A stretch of 64,000 nucleotides of DNA, from the NCBI GenBank assembly GCA_015231755.1, contig JADGAZ010000005.1, positions 62,001 through 126,000 of the forward strand, given 5' to 3'. Position 1 is the stretch's first letter, and every line of letters starts with the position of its first letter. Positions 9,153-18,732 of the stretch are shown here, piece after piece. Position numbers and translations under genes: made by a program. The notes beneath the pieces are model-generated. The model worked only from the letters and a program-made list of their open reading frames with translations. It was not told where the DNA came from and searched no databases. The DNA comes from Magnetococcales bacterium (GTDB lineage: Bacteria > Pseudomonadota > Magnetococcia > Magnetococcales > Magnetaquicoccaceae).

Positions 9153-10229
9153 ATGGCTACTGCGCGTACCTGGAAGACCGTCGAGAACGGTCCCCATGAT
9201 CTGGACGAATTCCTGCACCCCGTCAGCAAAAAGAACTATGGCAAATGGAGCCATCACGAACGGCCCCGTCCCGGTGTCTTGAAACATGTGGCCTTGAGCG
9301 GCGACGTGCTTTTCACCGTGCGTGCCGCCACCCATCGTCAGGTGACGGTGGATATCGTGCGTCGCTTGTGTGACCTGGCGGACCGTTACGCGGATGGTTA
9401 TCTGCGTTGGACCGTGCGCAACAACGTCGAATTCATGACCCCCAACGCCGAAAACGTCGATCCGTTGATCGCCGCTTTGGAAGCCGCCGGTCATCCGGTG
9501 GGCGGCACCGGCCCCTCGGTGAGCGCCATCGCCCATACCCAGGGCTGGCTGCACTGCGACATCCCCGCCGTGGACGCCTCGGGCGTGGCCAAGAGCATCA
9601 TGGATGCCCTGTTCCACGACTTCGCCCACGAAGAAATGCCCAACCGGGTCCGTCTCACCACCTCTTGCTGCGAAATCAACTGCGGTGGTCAGGCCGACAT
9701 CGCCGTGGTGGTGCAACACACCCGTCCGCCGCGCATCAATCACGAAATCCTCGCCAACGTCTGCGAAATGCCCAGCACCGTGGCCCGTTGCCCCGTGGCC
9801 GCGATCCGTCCCACCACGGTCAATGGCAAACCCTCGCTGATGGTCGTCGAAGAAAAATGCATCTATTGCGGCGCCTGCTTCGGTGCCTGCCCGGCCATGG
9901 AAATCAACCATCCGGAACACTCCAAGCTCGCCATCTGGGTCGGCGGCAAGAACTCCAACGCCCGCACCAAACCCGCCAACATGAAACTGGTGGCCCATGG
10001 CCTGCCCAACAATCCGCCCCGTTGGCCGGAAGTGGGGGAACTGCTCAAAAAAATTCTCTCCGCCTACAAGGCCGGTGGTCGGGATTGGGAGCGTCTGGGT
10101 GAGTGGATCGATCGCATCGGCTGGAAACGGTTCTTCGAGGAGACCGGTCTGCCCTTCGACAAGTTCATGATTGACAATTATCGTCATGCCCGTGTGTCGT
10201 TCAATCAGTCCGCCCACATCCGGTTCTGA
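9153..10229 (+). CDS. dsrB: dissimilatory sulfite reductase beta subunit
   Basis: DsrB is the partner of DsrA in the sirohaem sulfite reductase. At 358 residues it has the usual size. Visible features are TVRNNVEFMTP, the cysteine cluster in TTSCCEINCGG (about residues 168-176), ARCPVAAI, and a ferredoxin motif CIYCGACFGACP near residue 235. It starts 63 nt after dsrA with AGGGAG as ribosome site, and dsrL begins 12 nt after its stop, so the three genes are almost certainly one transcript. The C-terminal region is the conserved DsrB tail. Confidence 0.95.
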   Translation: MATARTWKTVENGPHDLDEFLHPVSKKNYGKWSHHERPRPGVLKHVALSGDVLFTVRAATHRQVTVDIVRRLCDLADRYADGYLRWTVRNNVEFMTPNAENVDPLIAALEAAGHPVGGTGPSVSAIAHTQGWLHCDIPAVDASGVAKSIMDALFHDFAHEEMPNRVRLTTSCCEINCGGQADIAVVVQHTRPPRINHEILANVCEMPSTVARCPVAAIRPTTVNGKPSLMVVEEKCIYCGACFGACPAMEINHPEHSKLAIWVGGKNSNARTKPANMKLVAHGLPNNPPRWPEVGELLKKILSAYKAGGRDWERLGEWIDRIGWKRFFEETGLPFDKFMIDNYRHARVSFNQSAHIRF

Positions 10230-10241
10230 CGGGGGAGCGCG

Positions 10242-11975
10242 ATGATCGAAACCAACCCCATGTATCAATCGGCCAAGGACTGGGTCTACCCGCCGTTTTC
10301 CCTGGAGCAAGGGCTGGATCGCGTGGTCGCCTATGGCGACCGCAGCGGCAAATGCCCGACCTACGTGGAGCGGTTGCCTCCCTGTTCCAACGCCTGTCCC
10401 GCCGGAGAGGACATCCGAGGCTATCACAACCTGATCCGTGGCACCTGGAAGGATGGTCCGGATGCGTGGGAGGCGGCTTTCCGTCGTCTCACCCGCACCA
10501 ACCCCTTTCCCGCCGTCATGGGACGGGTCTGCCCGGCTCCGTGTCAGGGGGCGTGCAACCGTCAATATCGGGATGAAACCATCCACATCAACGCCGTGGA
10601 ACAGGCCATCGGCGAATATGCCATCGAAAAGAAACTCGCCTACCCCAAACCGGCTCATAAAACCGGCAAAAAGGTGGCCGTGGTGGGTTCCGGTCCCGGT
10701 GGTTTCTCCTGCGCCTACCAGATGGCCCTGCGTGGCCATGATGTGGTGATGTTTGAAGCCAGTGACAAGCCGGGTGGCATGATGCGTTATGGCATCATGG
10801 GCTACCGGGTGAGTCGCGACGTGCTGGAGGCCGAGTGCCAACGGATTCTCGATCTGGGCGTGGAGTTGCGTTGCAACGTGCGCGTCGGGGTGGATGTCTC
10901 CCTGGAGCAGCTCAGCCGCGATTACGACGCGGTCTTTTTGGCCGTCGGCGCGCAGAAGGGGCGGGGACTGCCCATTCCGGGTGCGGACTGTGCCAACGTG
11001 ACCAATGCCATCGATTTCCTGCGCAGCTTCGAGCTGCAAGGTCATGCCATGTCCATCGGTCGCCATGTGGCGGTGATCGGCGATGGCGACGTGGCCATGG
11101 ACGTGGCCCGTCTGGCCCTGCGTCTGGGGGCGGAACAGGCCACCTTGATCTCCGGCGTGCCCCGCGAAGAGATGAAGTGCTCGGCTTACGAGTTCGATGA
11201 AGCCGTGGCCGAAGGCACGCGCATGGTCTATCAGGCTGGAACCGTCGAAGTGTTGCGGGACGGCAATGCGGTCAAGGGACTCAAGTGCGTCCAGATGGTC
11301 AAAAAAGAGAAGGGCGAAGAGGGATGGAATCATCCGATTCCGTTCTTCCGCTTCAAGGTCCAGCCCGGCACCGAATTTGTGCTGGATGTGGATCAGGTGG
11401 TGGCCTCCATCGGTCAAACCACCGATATGACCGGCCTGGAACAGACCACGGGTGGCACGCCTTGGCTGAAGGTCGATCACAATCAAAAAATCGAAGGCTT
11501 TGCCAATGTCTTCGGTGGTGGTGACGCGGTGAGCATCACTTTGCTGACCACGGCCATCGGTCATGGCCGCAAGGCCGCCGAGTCCATGGATCTGCTGCTG
11601 CGGGGCGAGCCGTTGCCCCCCAAGCCGGGACGCCGCGATGTGGTCCGCTACGAAAAGCTCAAGTCGGATTATTTCGTGCCATCCGCGCAAAAGAAACGGC
11701 GGCTGGATCATCCCCAAGTCGTCAAGGGTTCCTGGCGCGAGGTGTTGATCCCCTTGTCCCGCGAAGATGCGAAGGAGGAGTCGGCGCGTTGCATGAGCTG
11801 CGGTTTGTGCTTCGAGTGCAATCAGTGCATGTTGTTCTGTCCTCAACACGCCATTACCCGTTTTCCGGGCAACCCCGAAGGGGAGGTGATGTTCACCTTC
11901 TATGAGCGTTGCGTGGGTTGTCACATTTGTGCCGAGATCTGCCCCACCGGGTATATCGATATGGGCATGGATTGA
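10242..11975 (+). CDS. dsrL: DsrL-type NAD(P)H:acceptor oxidoreductase (GltD-like iron-sulfur flavoprotein)
   Basis: This protein resembles the small subunit of glutamate synthase with an added ferredoxin. The N-terminal iron-sulfur region carries CSNACPAGEDI and CPAPCQGAC. The FAD fold starts at VAVVGSGPGG near residue 147, and the nucleotide fold at VAVIGDGDVAMD near residue 277. The C-terminus holds two [4Fe-4S] cysteine sets (CMSCGLC...CNQC...CP and CVGCHICAEICP). DsrL associates with DsrAB and transfers electrons to or from NAD(P)H; it is typical of sulfur oxidisers and some disproportionators. At 577 residues it is shorter than the roughly 650-residue form described from purple sulfur bacteria. 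It lies 12 nt after dsrB. Confidence 0.88.
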   Translation: MIETNPMYQSAKDWVYPPFSLEQGLDRVVAYGDRSGKCPTYVERLPPCSNACPAGEDIRGYHNLIRGTWKDGPDAWEAAFRRLTRTNPFPAVMGRVCPAPCQGACNRQYRDETIHINAVEQAIGEYAIEKKLAYPKPAHKTGKKVAVVGSGPGGFSCAYQMALRGHDVVMFEASDKPGGMMRYGIMGYRVSRDVLEAECQRILDLGVELRCNVRVGVDVSLEQLSRDYDAVFLAVGAQKGRGLPIPGADCANVTNAIDFLRSFELQGHAMSIGRHVAVIGDGDVAMDVARLALRLGAEQATLISGVPREEMKCSAYEFDEAVAEGTRMVYQAGTVEVLRDGNAVKGLKCVQMVKKEKGEEGWNHPIPFFRFKVQPGTEFVLDVDQVVASIGQTTDMTGLEQTTGGTPWLKVDHNQKIEGFANVFGGGDAVSITLLTTAIGHGRKAAESMDLLLRGEPLPPKPGRRDVVRYEKLKSDYFVPSAQKKRRLDHPQVVKGSWREVLIPLSREDAKEESARCMSCGLCFECNQCMLFCPQHAITRFPGNPEGEVMFTFYERCVGCHICAEICPTGYIDMGMD

Positions 11976-11995
11976 TGGGCAAGGAGAGAAAAAAC

Positions 11996-12355
11996 ATGAA
12001 CAAGTCGGATGTCGTCAAACAGTTGGATCAGGCCATCGCCGAATCCCGCGCTTGGTCCGAAAGCGGTTGGACCATGACCTTTGGTCGCAACGCGGTGCGG
12101 GTCGCTTCGTTGACCGAGGCCAAGGCGCAGTCGGATCGTTTTGTCAATCGTCAAGAAGCTCTGGCCTATTGGCGCAGTGTGGCCGAGGCCGGAGAAGAGA
12201 CTGCGGTTCAGGGTGAAAAGGCCAAAGCGGCCCTGGATCGTGGTGATCTGCGTTATGCGGAAGGGGCGGTCTATCATGCCGCCTATGTGGAAAAACGGCT
12301 CAACAAGCCGGTCTCCACCTGGGAGCCGGTTCTGGCTGGCATCCGTACCCTCTGA
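11996..12355 (+). CDS. small helical protein of unknown function, dsr-linked
   Basis: This 119-residue protein is not recognised. It has no cysteine, no signal peptide and no membrane segment, and it is predicted to be mainly helical (for example QLDQAIAESRAW and EALAYWRSVAEAGEET). The start ATG follows AAGGAGA and lies 20 nt after dsrL, and a hairpin 23 nt after the stop closes the unit, so it is the last gene of the dsr transcript. The lack of Cys rules out a DsrC, DsrE or TusA-like sulfur carrier. A structural or assembly role with DsrL or DsrAB is only a guess from position. Confidence 0.75.
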   Translation: MNKSDVVKQLDQAIAESRAWSESGWTMTFGRNAVRVASLTEAKAQSDRFVNRQEALAYWRSVAEAGEETAVQGEKAKAALDRGDLRYAEGAVYHAAYVEKRLNKPVSTWEPVLAGIRTL

Positions 12356-12377
12356 GAGTAAAGCGTTTCAAGACGTG

Positions 12378-12411
12378 TCCGGAAACGGGGCTTGCCTGTC
12401 CCGTTTCCGGA
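12378..12411 (+). terminator. putative terminator of the dsr unit
   Basis: A perfect 12-bp stem (TCCGGAAACGGG at 12378-12389 with CCCGTTTCCGGA at 12400-12411) and a 10-nt loop follow the last dsr-linked gene. Only a short mixed T/C tract follows, so termination strength is uncertain. Confidence 0.6.
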
Positions 12412-12572
12412 TCGTTTCCTCCCCCCGGATTTCGATTCACCTCCCCCCTAAGCTTGAGCGTTTTAAAAATGGCAGCACCCTGCTGGCTTTGCCCGCGTCA
12501 TGCGTGGCAGGATCGGTCGGAATGGATCGGCCCCACGCATTTTTTTGTTTTGGTGGATGGGGTGTCATTGGG

Positions 12573-12600
12573 TTGGACAAAAAACTGGGTTTTTTATAAA
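12573..12600 (+). promoter_or_regulatory. possible sigma70 promoter of the radical SAM gene
   Basis: TTGGAC at 12573-12578 and TATAAA at 12595-12600 are separated by 16 nt. This would give a long leader of about 210 nt. Confidence 0.35.
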
Positions 12601-12817
12601 ATTCGTGCCCGTCATCGCGGTGAGCCGAATCCATTCAGGATGGCGGCATGCCCAGGATGGGATCCATGGATTTTGGTCCTGTTGGATCCATTTCCGGTCA
12701 ATCCCAACGGGGGATGGCCTGTGTTCAACCCACGGGGATCCATGGACGAACAGGCTGGATCGACAACGATTCGTTGAAGGGATCTTCGATTTTTGAAGGC
12801 GTCAACCCATTGCTGTT

Positions 12818-15091
12818 ATGAACACCTTGACCTTTGTGACCTATCTGACCCGGGATATGGAATTGATGCCGGTTGGGCCGTTGACCTTGGCCACTCTGGC
12901 GCGTGAACGGGGCGTGGATGTGACCGTGGTGGATCTGCCCGCGGTGCCGGAAGAACAAGAATGGGCGTCGTCGTTAGCCCAACGGGAGGTGGTGGGATTC
13001 AGCACTCTGTGTTCCACCTTTCATCGTTCGTTGCGTCTGGCGGGATTGGTCAAGGCGCTCAATCCCCGGGTGACGGTGGTGATGGGAGGACCACAGGCAT
13101 CGGCGGTGGCGGTTTTGCTGCTGCAACGTCATGGATGTGTGGATCTGGTATTCCGGGGAGAGGCGGAAACGGGATGGACCGCCTTTTTGGATGGCGCCCC
13201 CTGGTCCGCCATTCCGGGTCTGGTGTACCGCCAGGGGACGGAGATCCTGGAGACACCCCCCGCGCCCTTGCTGATGGATCTGGACCGTCTGCCCCTGCCG
13301 GCTTTCGACCTGTATCGACCCACCGGAATCAGTGTGCCGGTGGAGACCGGGCGGGGCTGTCCTTTTGCCTGTACCTATTGTTCCACCAACGAATATTTCT
13401 CCCGTCGGTTTCGTGCCAAGAGTCCCGGGCGGATTCTGGCCGAAATGGACCAGTTGCACGCCCTTTACGGCATGCGCGCGTTTGAAATGATCGAGGACTC
13501 CTTTACCACCAATCGCCGCAAGATCATCGAATTTTGCGCGGCCATCGGCCAGCATCCCCGGCAGTACCATTGGCAGATCAGCGCCCGTCCGGATCTGGTG
13601 GATGCGGAGTTGTTGGAGCATTTGCGCCTCGCTGGATGCCAGGGCATCTATTTCGGGATGGAGACCGGTTCCCAACGCATGCAGAAAGTGGTGCGCAAGA
13701 ATCTGCGGGTGGCCCGCGCTGTGGATAACATCCTGCTGACCCGACACGCTGGATTGGCGACCACGGTCTCGTTCATCATCGGCTTTCCGGATGAGACCGA
13801 GGCGGATGTGCAAGAGACGTTGCGGGTGTTCGGTACCTTGTCCGAGTCGCGGGATGTGGTGTTGCAGATGCATCTGCTGTCGCCGTTGGCAGGATCGGCC
13901 CTGGTGGCCGCCAACACGGAGCTGGCCTATGACGGTATGCCCACCGATTTTAACGAATCCGATGAGCGCGACGCATTGTCGATGCCGGATCTGGAACGAT
14001 TCCGGGAAGAGAGCGGGTTGTTTCCCCATCGGCACTATTTTGCCCAGACCGTGCTGCCCCGTGGCCGTTATCTGTTTTTGGCGTATGGGCTGCGGTTGAT
14101 GGCTTGGTATTTTCCCAATTTTTTGCACCGGGTGTTCGGCCAGTGCCAGGAGGCGTGGATCGATTATCTGCTGACCATACCGGTTCCGGAGGAGATGGTG
14201 AGGGATCCTTCATTTCCCGAGCCTATGGCCGTGTGGAGTGAACGGGGTTATGCGCTCTGTGTGGATTTTGCCCGCAGGGTCGATGTAGTGGGTTTGTGGG
14301 AGCTTTTGGCCTATGACCGGGCCTACAGCCGGGTGAGCCATGGACTGGAAGAGACGCCGGTGGTGGTGCGATTGCCCCGGGTATTGGCCGGGCGCAACCC
14401 GGGGCGTTTGTTGCCGGAGAGGGGGGACGCCGACTCCGAGTGGGCGTCGTTTGTGGTGAGTCGTCTGGAATCGGGGATGGTGGATGTTTCCATTCAAATG
14501 ACCGCCGAGGAGATGGAACGGCGTCTGGAGGAGATTTGTGGCCCGTGCGGGGAGTGTTGTCTGGATGAGGATGGGCTGATGTGTGGCGTCGAGGAGTGGG
14601 GCCTGATCACGCAATTTCTGGAGAGTCAGCAACAGAGCGTGCCGTCCATCACACCAACGGCGTGGCAGGGGTTGGTCCTGGAAGGGGGGATTCGTTACCT
14701 GGCTCAAACCGAAGACGGGGAGCGTACTTTGCATGAGACTTATGAGACCGCCTTGCAGGAGGCCGGGGAGGATGGTTGGGTGCGGCATGCCTGCGCCCAT
14801 CTGGAGTTGGAGGCGGACCGGCATCGATGCGCCCTTCAGGGGGTGAAGCCGGCAGAGTGTGTGGCCTATCCCTATCGACCCATGGAGGATGGAAACGGTG
14901 GGTGGCGGTTGGAGCCGGTGGCGGAAGTCTCGCAGGGGCGATGTGCCTTGATCAGCTTGTTGCGGGATCGGGCCATGTTTCGGGAACAGTACATGGAATG
15001 GGCCACTGGACGCATGGGGAGGAGATCCGGGGCGGTCGCGTTGAGTCGGATGCATGGGGAAGAAAAGCATGAGCAGGAACGCCGGGCTTGA
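12818..15091 (+). CDS. B12-binding radical SAM protein with C-terminal YkgJ-like CxxCxxCC domain
   Basis: Residues 1-150 form a cobalamin-binding Rossmann-like domain of the radical SAM/B12 family (MPVGPLTLATLAR and VTVVMGGPQAS). The radical SAM core follows with Cys181, Cys185 and Cys188 in GCPFACTYC, plus FEMIEDSFT, GIYFGMETGS and FIIGFPDET. After a helical region, residues 574-581 read CGPCGECC, then Cys589, then HAC and RHRCALQGVKPAECVAYPY. That order matches the zinc- or iron-chelating YkgJ family (CxxCxxCC...C...C..RP..C..YP). The reaction cannot be assigned; relatives carry out methylations or rearrangements. The ribosome site is weak. It sits alone between the dsr unit and a strong terminator. 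Confidence 0.85.
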   Translation: MNTLTFVTYLTRDMELMPVGPLTLATLARERGVDVTVVDLPAVPEEQEWASSLAQREVVGFSTLCSTFHRSLRLAGLVKALNPRVTVVMGGPQASAVAVLLLQRHGCVDLVFRGEAETGWTAFLDGAPWSAIPGLVYRQGTEILETPPAPLLMDLDRLPLPAFDLYRPTGISVPVETGRGCPFACTYCSTNEYFSRRFRAKSPGRILAEMDQLHALYGMRAFEMIEDSFTTNRRKIIEFCAAIGQHPRQYHWQISARPDLVDAELLEHLRLAGCQGIYFGMETGSQRMQKVVRKNLRVARAVDNILLTRHAGLATTVSFIIGFPDETEADVQETLRVFGTLSESRDVVLQMHLLSPLAGSALVAANTELAYDGMPTDFNESDERDALSMPDLERFREESGLFPHRHYFAQTVLPRGRYLFLAYGLRLMAWYFPNFLHRVFGQCQEAWIDYLLTIPVPEEMVRDPSFPEPMAVWSERGYALCVDFARRVDVVGLWELLAYDRAYSRVSHGLEETPVVVRLPRVLAGRNPGRLLPERGDADSEWASFVVSRLESGMVDVSIQMTAEEMERRLEEICGPCGECCLDEDGLMCGVEEWGLITQFLESQQQSVPSITPTAWQGLVLEGGIRYLAQTEDGERTLHETYETALQEAGEDGWVRHACAHLELEADRHRCALQGVKPAECVAYPYRPMEDGNGGWRLEPVAEVSQGRCALISLLRDRAMFREQYMEWATGRMGRRSGAVALSRMHGEEKHEQERRA

Positions 15092-15160
15092 CCGGGATTG
15101 GGGGTGGGTACGAGAGGGGAGGGGGGCTTGGTGAGGGGATGACCGGGATAAAAATGGAAT

Positions 15161-15198
15161 AAAAAAACGGCTTGACATTGCTGCCAAGCCGTTTTTTT
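15161..15198. terminator. strong bidirectional intrinsic terminator
   Basis: A-tract and stem AAAAAAACGGCTTG (15161-15174) pair with CAAGCCGTTTTTTT (15185-15198) around a 10-nt loop. It serves the radical SAM gene on plus and the tRNA-Thr transcript on minus. Confidence 0.9.
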
Positions 15199-15202
15199 AT
15201 TC

Positions 15203-15278
15203 TGGAGCCGCTTCTCGGAATTGAACCGAGGACCTGCTCATTACGAGTGAGCTGCTCTACCCCTGAGCTAAAGCGGCT
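15203..15278 (-). tRNA. tRNA-Thr (anticodon CGU)
   Basis: The minus strand reads as a full cloverleaf: acceptor AGCCGCT paired with AGCGGCT, D-arm GCTCAGGGGTAGAGC, anticodon loop CTCGTAA (CGT), T-arm with GGTTCAATTCC, and an encoded CCA. It decodes ACG. It stands alone, upstream of the bidirectional terminator. Confidence 0.95.
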
Positions 15279-15320
15279 TGCCAAGACACATTAGGGCATT
15301 CCGCCTCTATCGTCAAGGGA

Positions 15321-15920
15321 TCACAGATTGTCGGCGTGCGCGGCGAGATATTCGGCCACGCCTTTGGTGGAGCCTTTCATGCCGGCCTTACCTTTGTTCC
15401 AGCCCGCCGGGCAGACTTCGCCATGCTCTTCGGTGAATTGCAGGGCATCGACCACACGAAGCATTTCGTCGATGTCACGGCCCAGGGAGAGGTCATTGAC
15501 CACCTGATGACGAACAATGCCTTGACGATCGATCAGGAAGGATCCCCGCAGGGCAATGCCGGCACCCAACAGGACGCCAAAGTTTTTGGAAATCTCTTTC
15601 GACAGGTCCGCCACCAGGGGATACTGGATGTTGCCAATGCCACCCTGGTTGACCGGGGTGTTTTTCCAGGCTAAATGGGAGAAATGGGAGTCGATGGAGA
15701 CACCGATGACTTCCACATTGCGCTTTTTGAATTCATCCAGGCGATGATCGAAGGCGATGATCTCGGAGGGGCAAACAAAGGTGAAGTCCAGCGGATAGAA
15801 AAACAACACCACATATTTGCCGCGGTAGGACGAAAGGGTGAACGCATCGGCGATGCTGTTGTCGGGCATGACAGCTTTGGCGGTGAAATCGGGGGCGGGT
15901 TGGGTAACCAGAACACTCAT
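15321..15920 (-). CDS. typical 2-Cys peroxiredoxin (AhpC/Prx1 type)
   Basis: The enzyme reduces hydrogen peroxide and organic peroxides in the cytoplasm, using thioredoxin or an AhpF/AhpD-type partner for recycling. The peroxidatic Cys50 sits in FYPLDFTFVCPSEI and the resolving Cys170 in HGEVCPAGW, the spacing of typical 2-Cys enzymes. The GGIG element is present but a C-terminal YF motif is not. The length of 199 residues is normal. The ATG (complement of 15918-15920) follows AGGAGA, so an upstream in-frame start is not needed. It is divergent from an XRE-cupin regulator gene 136 nt away. No partner reductase gene is next to it. Confidence 0.93.
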   Translation of the reverse strand: MSVLVTQPAPDFTAKAVMPDNSIADAFTLSSYRGKYVVLFFYPLDFTFVCPSEIIAFDHRLDEFKKRNVEVIGVSIDSHFSHLAWKNTPVNQGGIGNIQYPLVADLSKEISKNFGVLLGAGIALRGSFLIDRQGIVRHQVVNDLSLGRDIDEMLRVVDALQFTEEHGEVCPAGWNKGKAGMKGSTKGVAEYLAAHADNL

Positions 15921-16056
15921 GATGGGATTCTCCTGTTTTGCAGTTTTATTTATTTTAATATATGGTACTCTGCACGCTTGGATCGTGGGCGTCAAGACAA
16001 AAAATGATATGCAGTCAAAAATGTTTTCAGATTGTCATGCGGAGTGAAATGCCAAC

Positions 16057-16626
16057 ATGATCACCAATTTGGTCGGCACACGGATCCGCTCGATTCGCCG
16101 ACAGAGAAATCTCACTCAACAACAGTTGGCCGATCTGGCAGGCATACCCAGGGCCACCTTGGCCACGGTGGAAAAGGATGCCGCCAATCCCAGTCTGGCG
16201 GTGGCCTTCAAGATTGCATGCGCATTGGAAATGACGTTGGATCAGTTGGTGGATGCGTCACGTCGTTTTATTCGGGTACTGCCGGGATCGCAGATGCATC
16301 GCGTGGAGTCCGGGGACGATGGGTATCAGGCGGTTTTGCTGACCCCACCCAATATTCTGCATCTGTCCCAATGGTCTTTCAGTTTGCGACCGGGTGCAGA
16401 GTACCTGGGCAAGCCCCATCCGCCGGGCAGTGAGGAGTATCTGCATGTGCAGGCGGGGGAGATCGAGTTGGATGTGGGAGGCGAGCTGGCGCGGTTGCGC
16501 GGGGGTGACACGGCCTGCTTTCACGGAAATGCCCGTCACTTCTACAGAAATCCATCCTCGGATGTCGTGGCGCAAGGAATCATGACCATCTTGACGGCCC
16601 CCGACGAAGAAAAAATGACCGGCTGA
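16057..16626 (+). CDS. XRE-family transcriptional regulator with cupin domain
   Basis: Residues 1-65 form an HTH_3/XRE DNA-binding domain (IRSIRRQRNLTQQQLADLAG, then ATLATVEKD). Residues 85-180 form a small cupin barrel with PGSEEYLHVQAGEIEL and GGDTACFHGNARHFYRN, typical of the XRE-cupin regulators that sense small metabolites. The 189-residue length is normal for the group. It is divergently arranged with the peroxiredoxin gene and followed by a tRNA promoter. Regulation of the peroxiredoxin gene is possible from position but not shown. GGAG lies about 12 nt before the ATG. Confidence 0.85.
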   Translation: MITNLVGTRIRSIRRQRNLTQQQLADLAGIPRATLATVEKDAANPSLAVAFKIACALEMTLDQLVDASRRFIRVLPGSQMHRVESGDDGYQAVLLTPPNILHLSQWSFSLRPGAEYLGKPHPPGSEEYLHVQAGEIELDVGGELARLRGGDTACFHGNARHFYRNPSSDVVAQGIMTILTAPDEEKMTG

Positions 16627-16637
16627 AGAAATTCATC

Positions 16638-16666
16638 TTGACATTCGGTCCCTAAGCGGTTAAAAA
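16638..16666 (+). promoter_or_regulatory. sigma70-like promoter of the tRNA-tuf unit
   Basis: TTGACA at 16638-16643, 17 nt spacer, TAAAAA at 16661-16666, about 60 nt before tRNA-Tyr. Confidence 0.6.
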
Positions 16667-16728
16667 TTTCCAGCTCAACACGGGGTTCTTTTCGAGATCC
16701 CACAAACGGGTTGAAAACGGGAATGTCA

Positions 16729-16813
16729 GGAGGGGTTCCCAAGCGGCCAAAGGGAGCAGACTGTAAATTTGCCGGCTCAGCCTTCGGAGGTTCGAATCCT
16801 CCCCCCTCCACCA
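16729..16813 (+). tRNA. tRNA-Tyr (anticodon GUA)
   Basis: A class II tRNA with a long variable arm: acceptor GGAGGGG/CCCCTCC, anticodon GTA in ACTGTAAAT, T-loop GGTTCGAATCC, CCA encoded. It is first in the Tyr-Gly-Thr-tuf block. Confidence 0.96.
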
Positions 16814-16861
16814 CTCGTGATCGGTCACCCCTGGTGACGCAAGAGTGAGGCAGCTGTGAAA

Positions 16862-16935
16862 GCGGGCGTAGTTTAGTGGTAGAACGTTAGCCTTCCAAGC
16901 TGATCATGGGGGTTCGATTCCCCCCGCCCGCTCCA
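16862..16935 (+). tRNA. tRNA-Gly (anticodon UCC)
   Basis: Acceptor GCGGGCG/CGCCCGC, D-arm TTTAGTGGTAGAA, anticodon loop CTTCCAA (TCC), T-arm GGGGGTTCGATTCCCCC, CCA encoded. Confidence 0.95.
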
Positions 16936-16994
16936 ATTACGTGGCGAGCAGGAGCTTGGCCGCGTATCTCTAAGTTGTGCAAGCGTAGTTTTAT

Positions 16995-17069
<75 letters not shown>

Positions 17070-17133
17070 TATTTGACCCCGGTGGTTTCTGGCCCAGCCA
17101 AAATTTGCAATCCTGCAGGGTGGAGAGATTGTC

Positions 17134-18324
<1,191 letters not shown>

Positions 18325-18362
18325 ACCAGGGCATGATGTCACCAGGGATCCGGGAGAGTTAG

Positions 18363-18518
18363 ATGCGTGACCTGATCAGTCTCAGTTGTGAAGCGTGCAA
18401 ACGCCGCAATTACACAACGGACAAGAACAAGAAAAACAAGCCTGAAAAAATGGCACTCAAGAAGTTCTGCTCCTCGTGCAGAAAGCACACCCTTCACAAG
18501 GAAGGAAAGATCAAGTAA
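18363..18518 (+). CDS. rpmG: ribosomal protein L33 (zinc-binding form)
   Basis: A 51-residue protein that begins [17 protein letters not shown]. It has the zinc-ribbon pairs CEAC (Cys9, Cys12) and CSSC (Cys36, Cys39), so it is the C+ form of L33, a 50S protein near the E site. It lies between tuf and tRNA-Trp, just ahead of secE. The start follows GGGAGAG. Confidence 0.95.
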   Translation: MRDLISLSCEACKRRNYTTDKNKKNKPEKMALKKFCSSCRKHTLHKEGKIK

Positions 18519-18570
18519 TCTCGCAGGCCTCCGGCTTTTACGAAAGCGCAGGCGTGATTGATGATGATCT

Positions 18571-18646
18571 AGGATAGTAGCTCAATTGGTAGAGCATCGG
18601 TCTCCAAAACCGGCGGTTGGGGGTTCGAGTCCCTCCTGTCCTGCCA
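18571..18646 (+). tRNA. tRNA-Trp (anticodon CCA)
   Basis: Acceptor AGGATAG/CTGTCCT, anticodon CCA in TCTCCAAAA, T-arm GGGGGTTCGAGTCCCTC, CCA encoded. It lies between rpmG and secE, as in many bacteria. Confidence 0.96.
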
Positions 18647-18732
18647 TACTTATGATGGAATCGGGTTGTCAGGATCATGTGTGCATTTGTGGGTTACATT
18701 GTTAATTGCCTTCCTCACCGTAAGATCACTCC

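Larger units (their letters stand above)
12356..12817. other. intergenic region without a convincing gene
   Basis: This 462-base gap holds the putative terminator of the dsr unit, a possible promoter at 12573-12600, and two copies of GGGATCCATGGA (12659-12670 and 12735-12746). Short open frames here have no credible start site or protein character. Confidence 0.6.

Noticed and set aside
9102-11924. Long minus-strand open frame opposite dsrB and dsrL
   Set aside because: The sense strand encodes intact DsrB and DsrL; the His/Gly/Thr-rich antisense product resembles no family.
12454-12796. Short open frames between the dsr unit and the radical SAM gene
   Set aside because: No ribosome site, Trp/Gly-rich low-quality translation and no conserved pattern.
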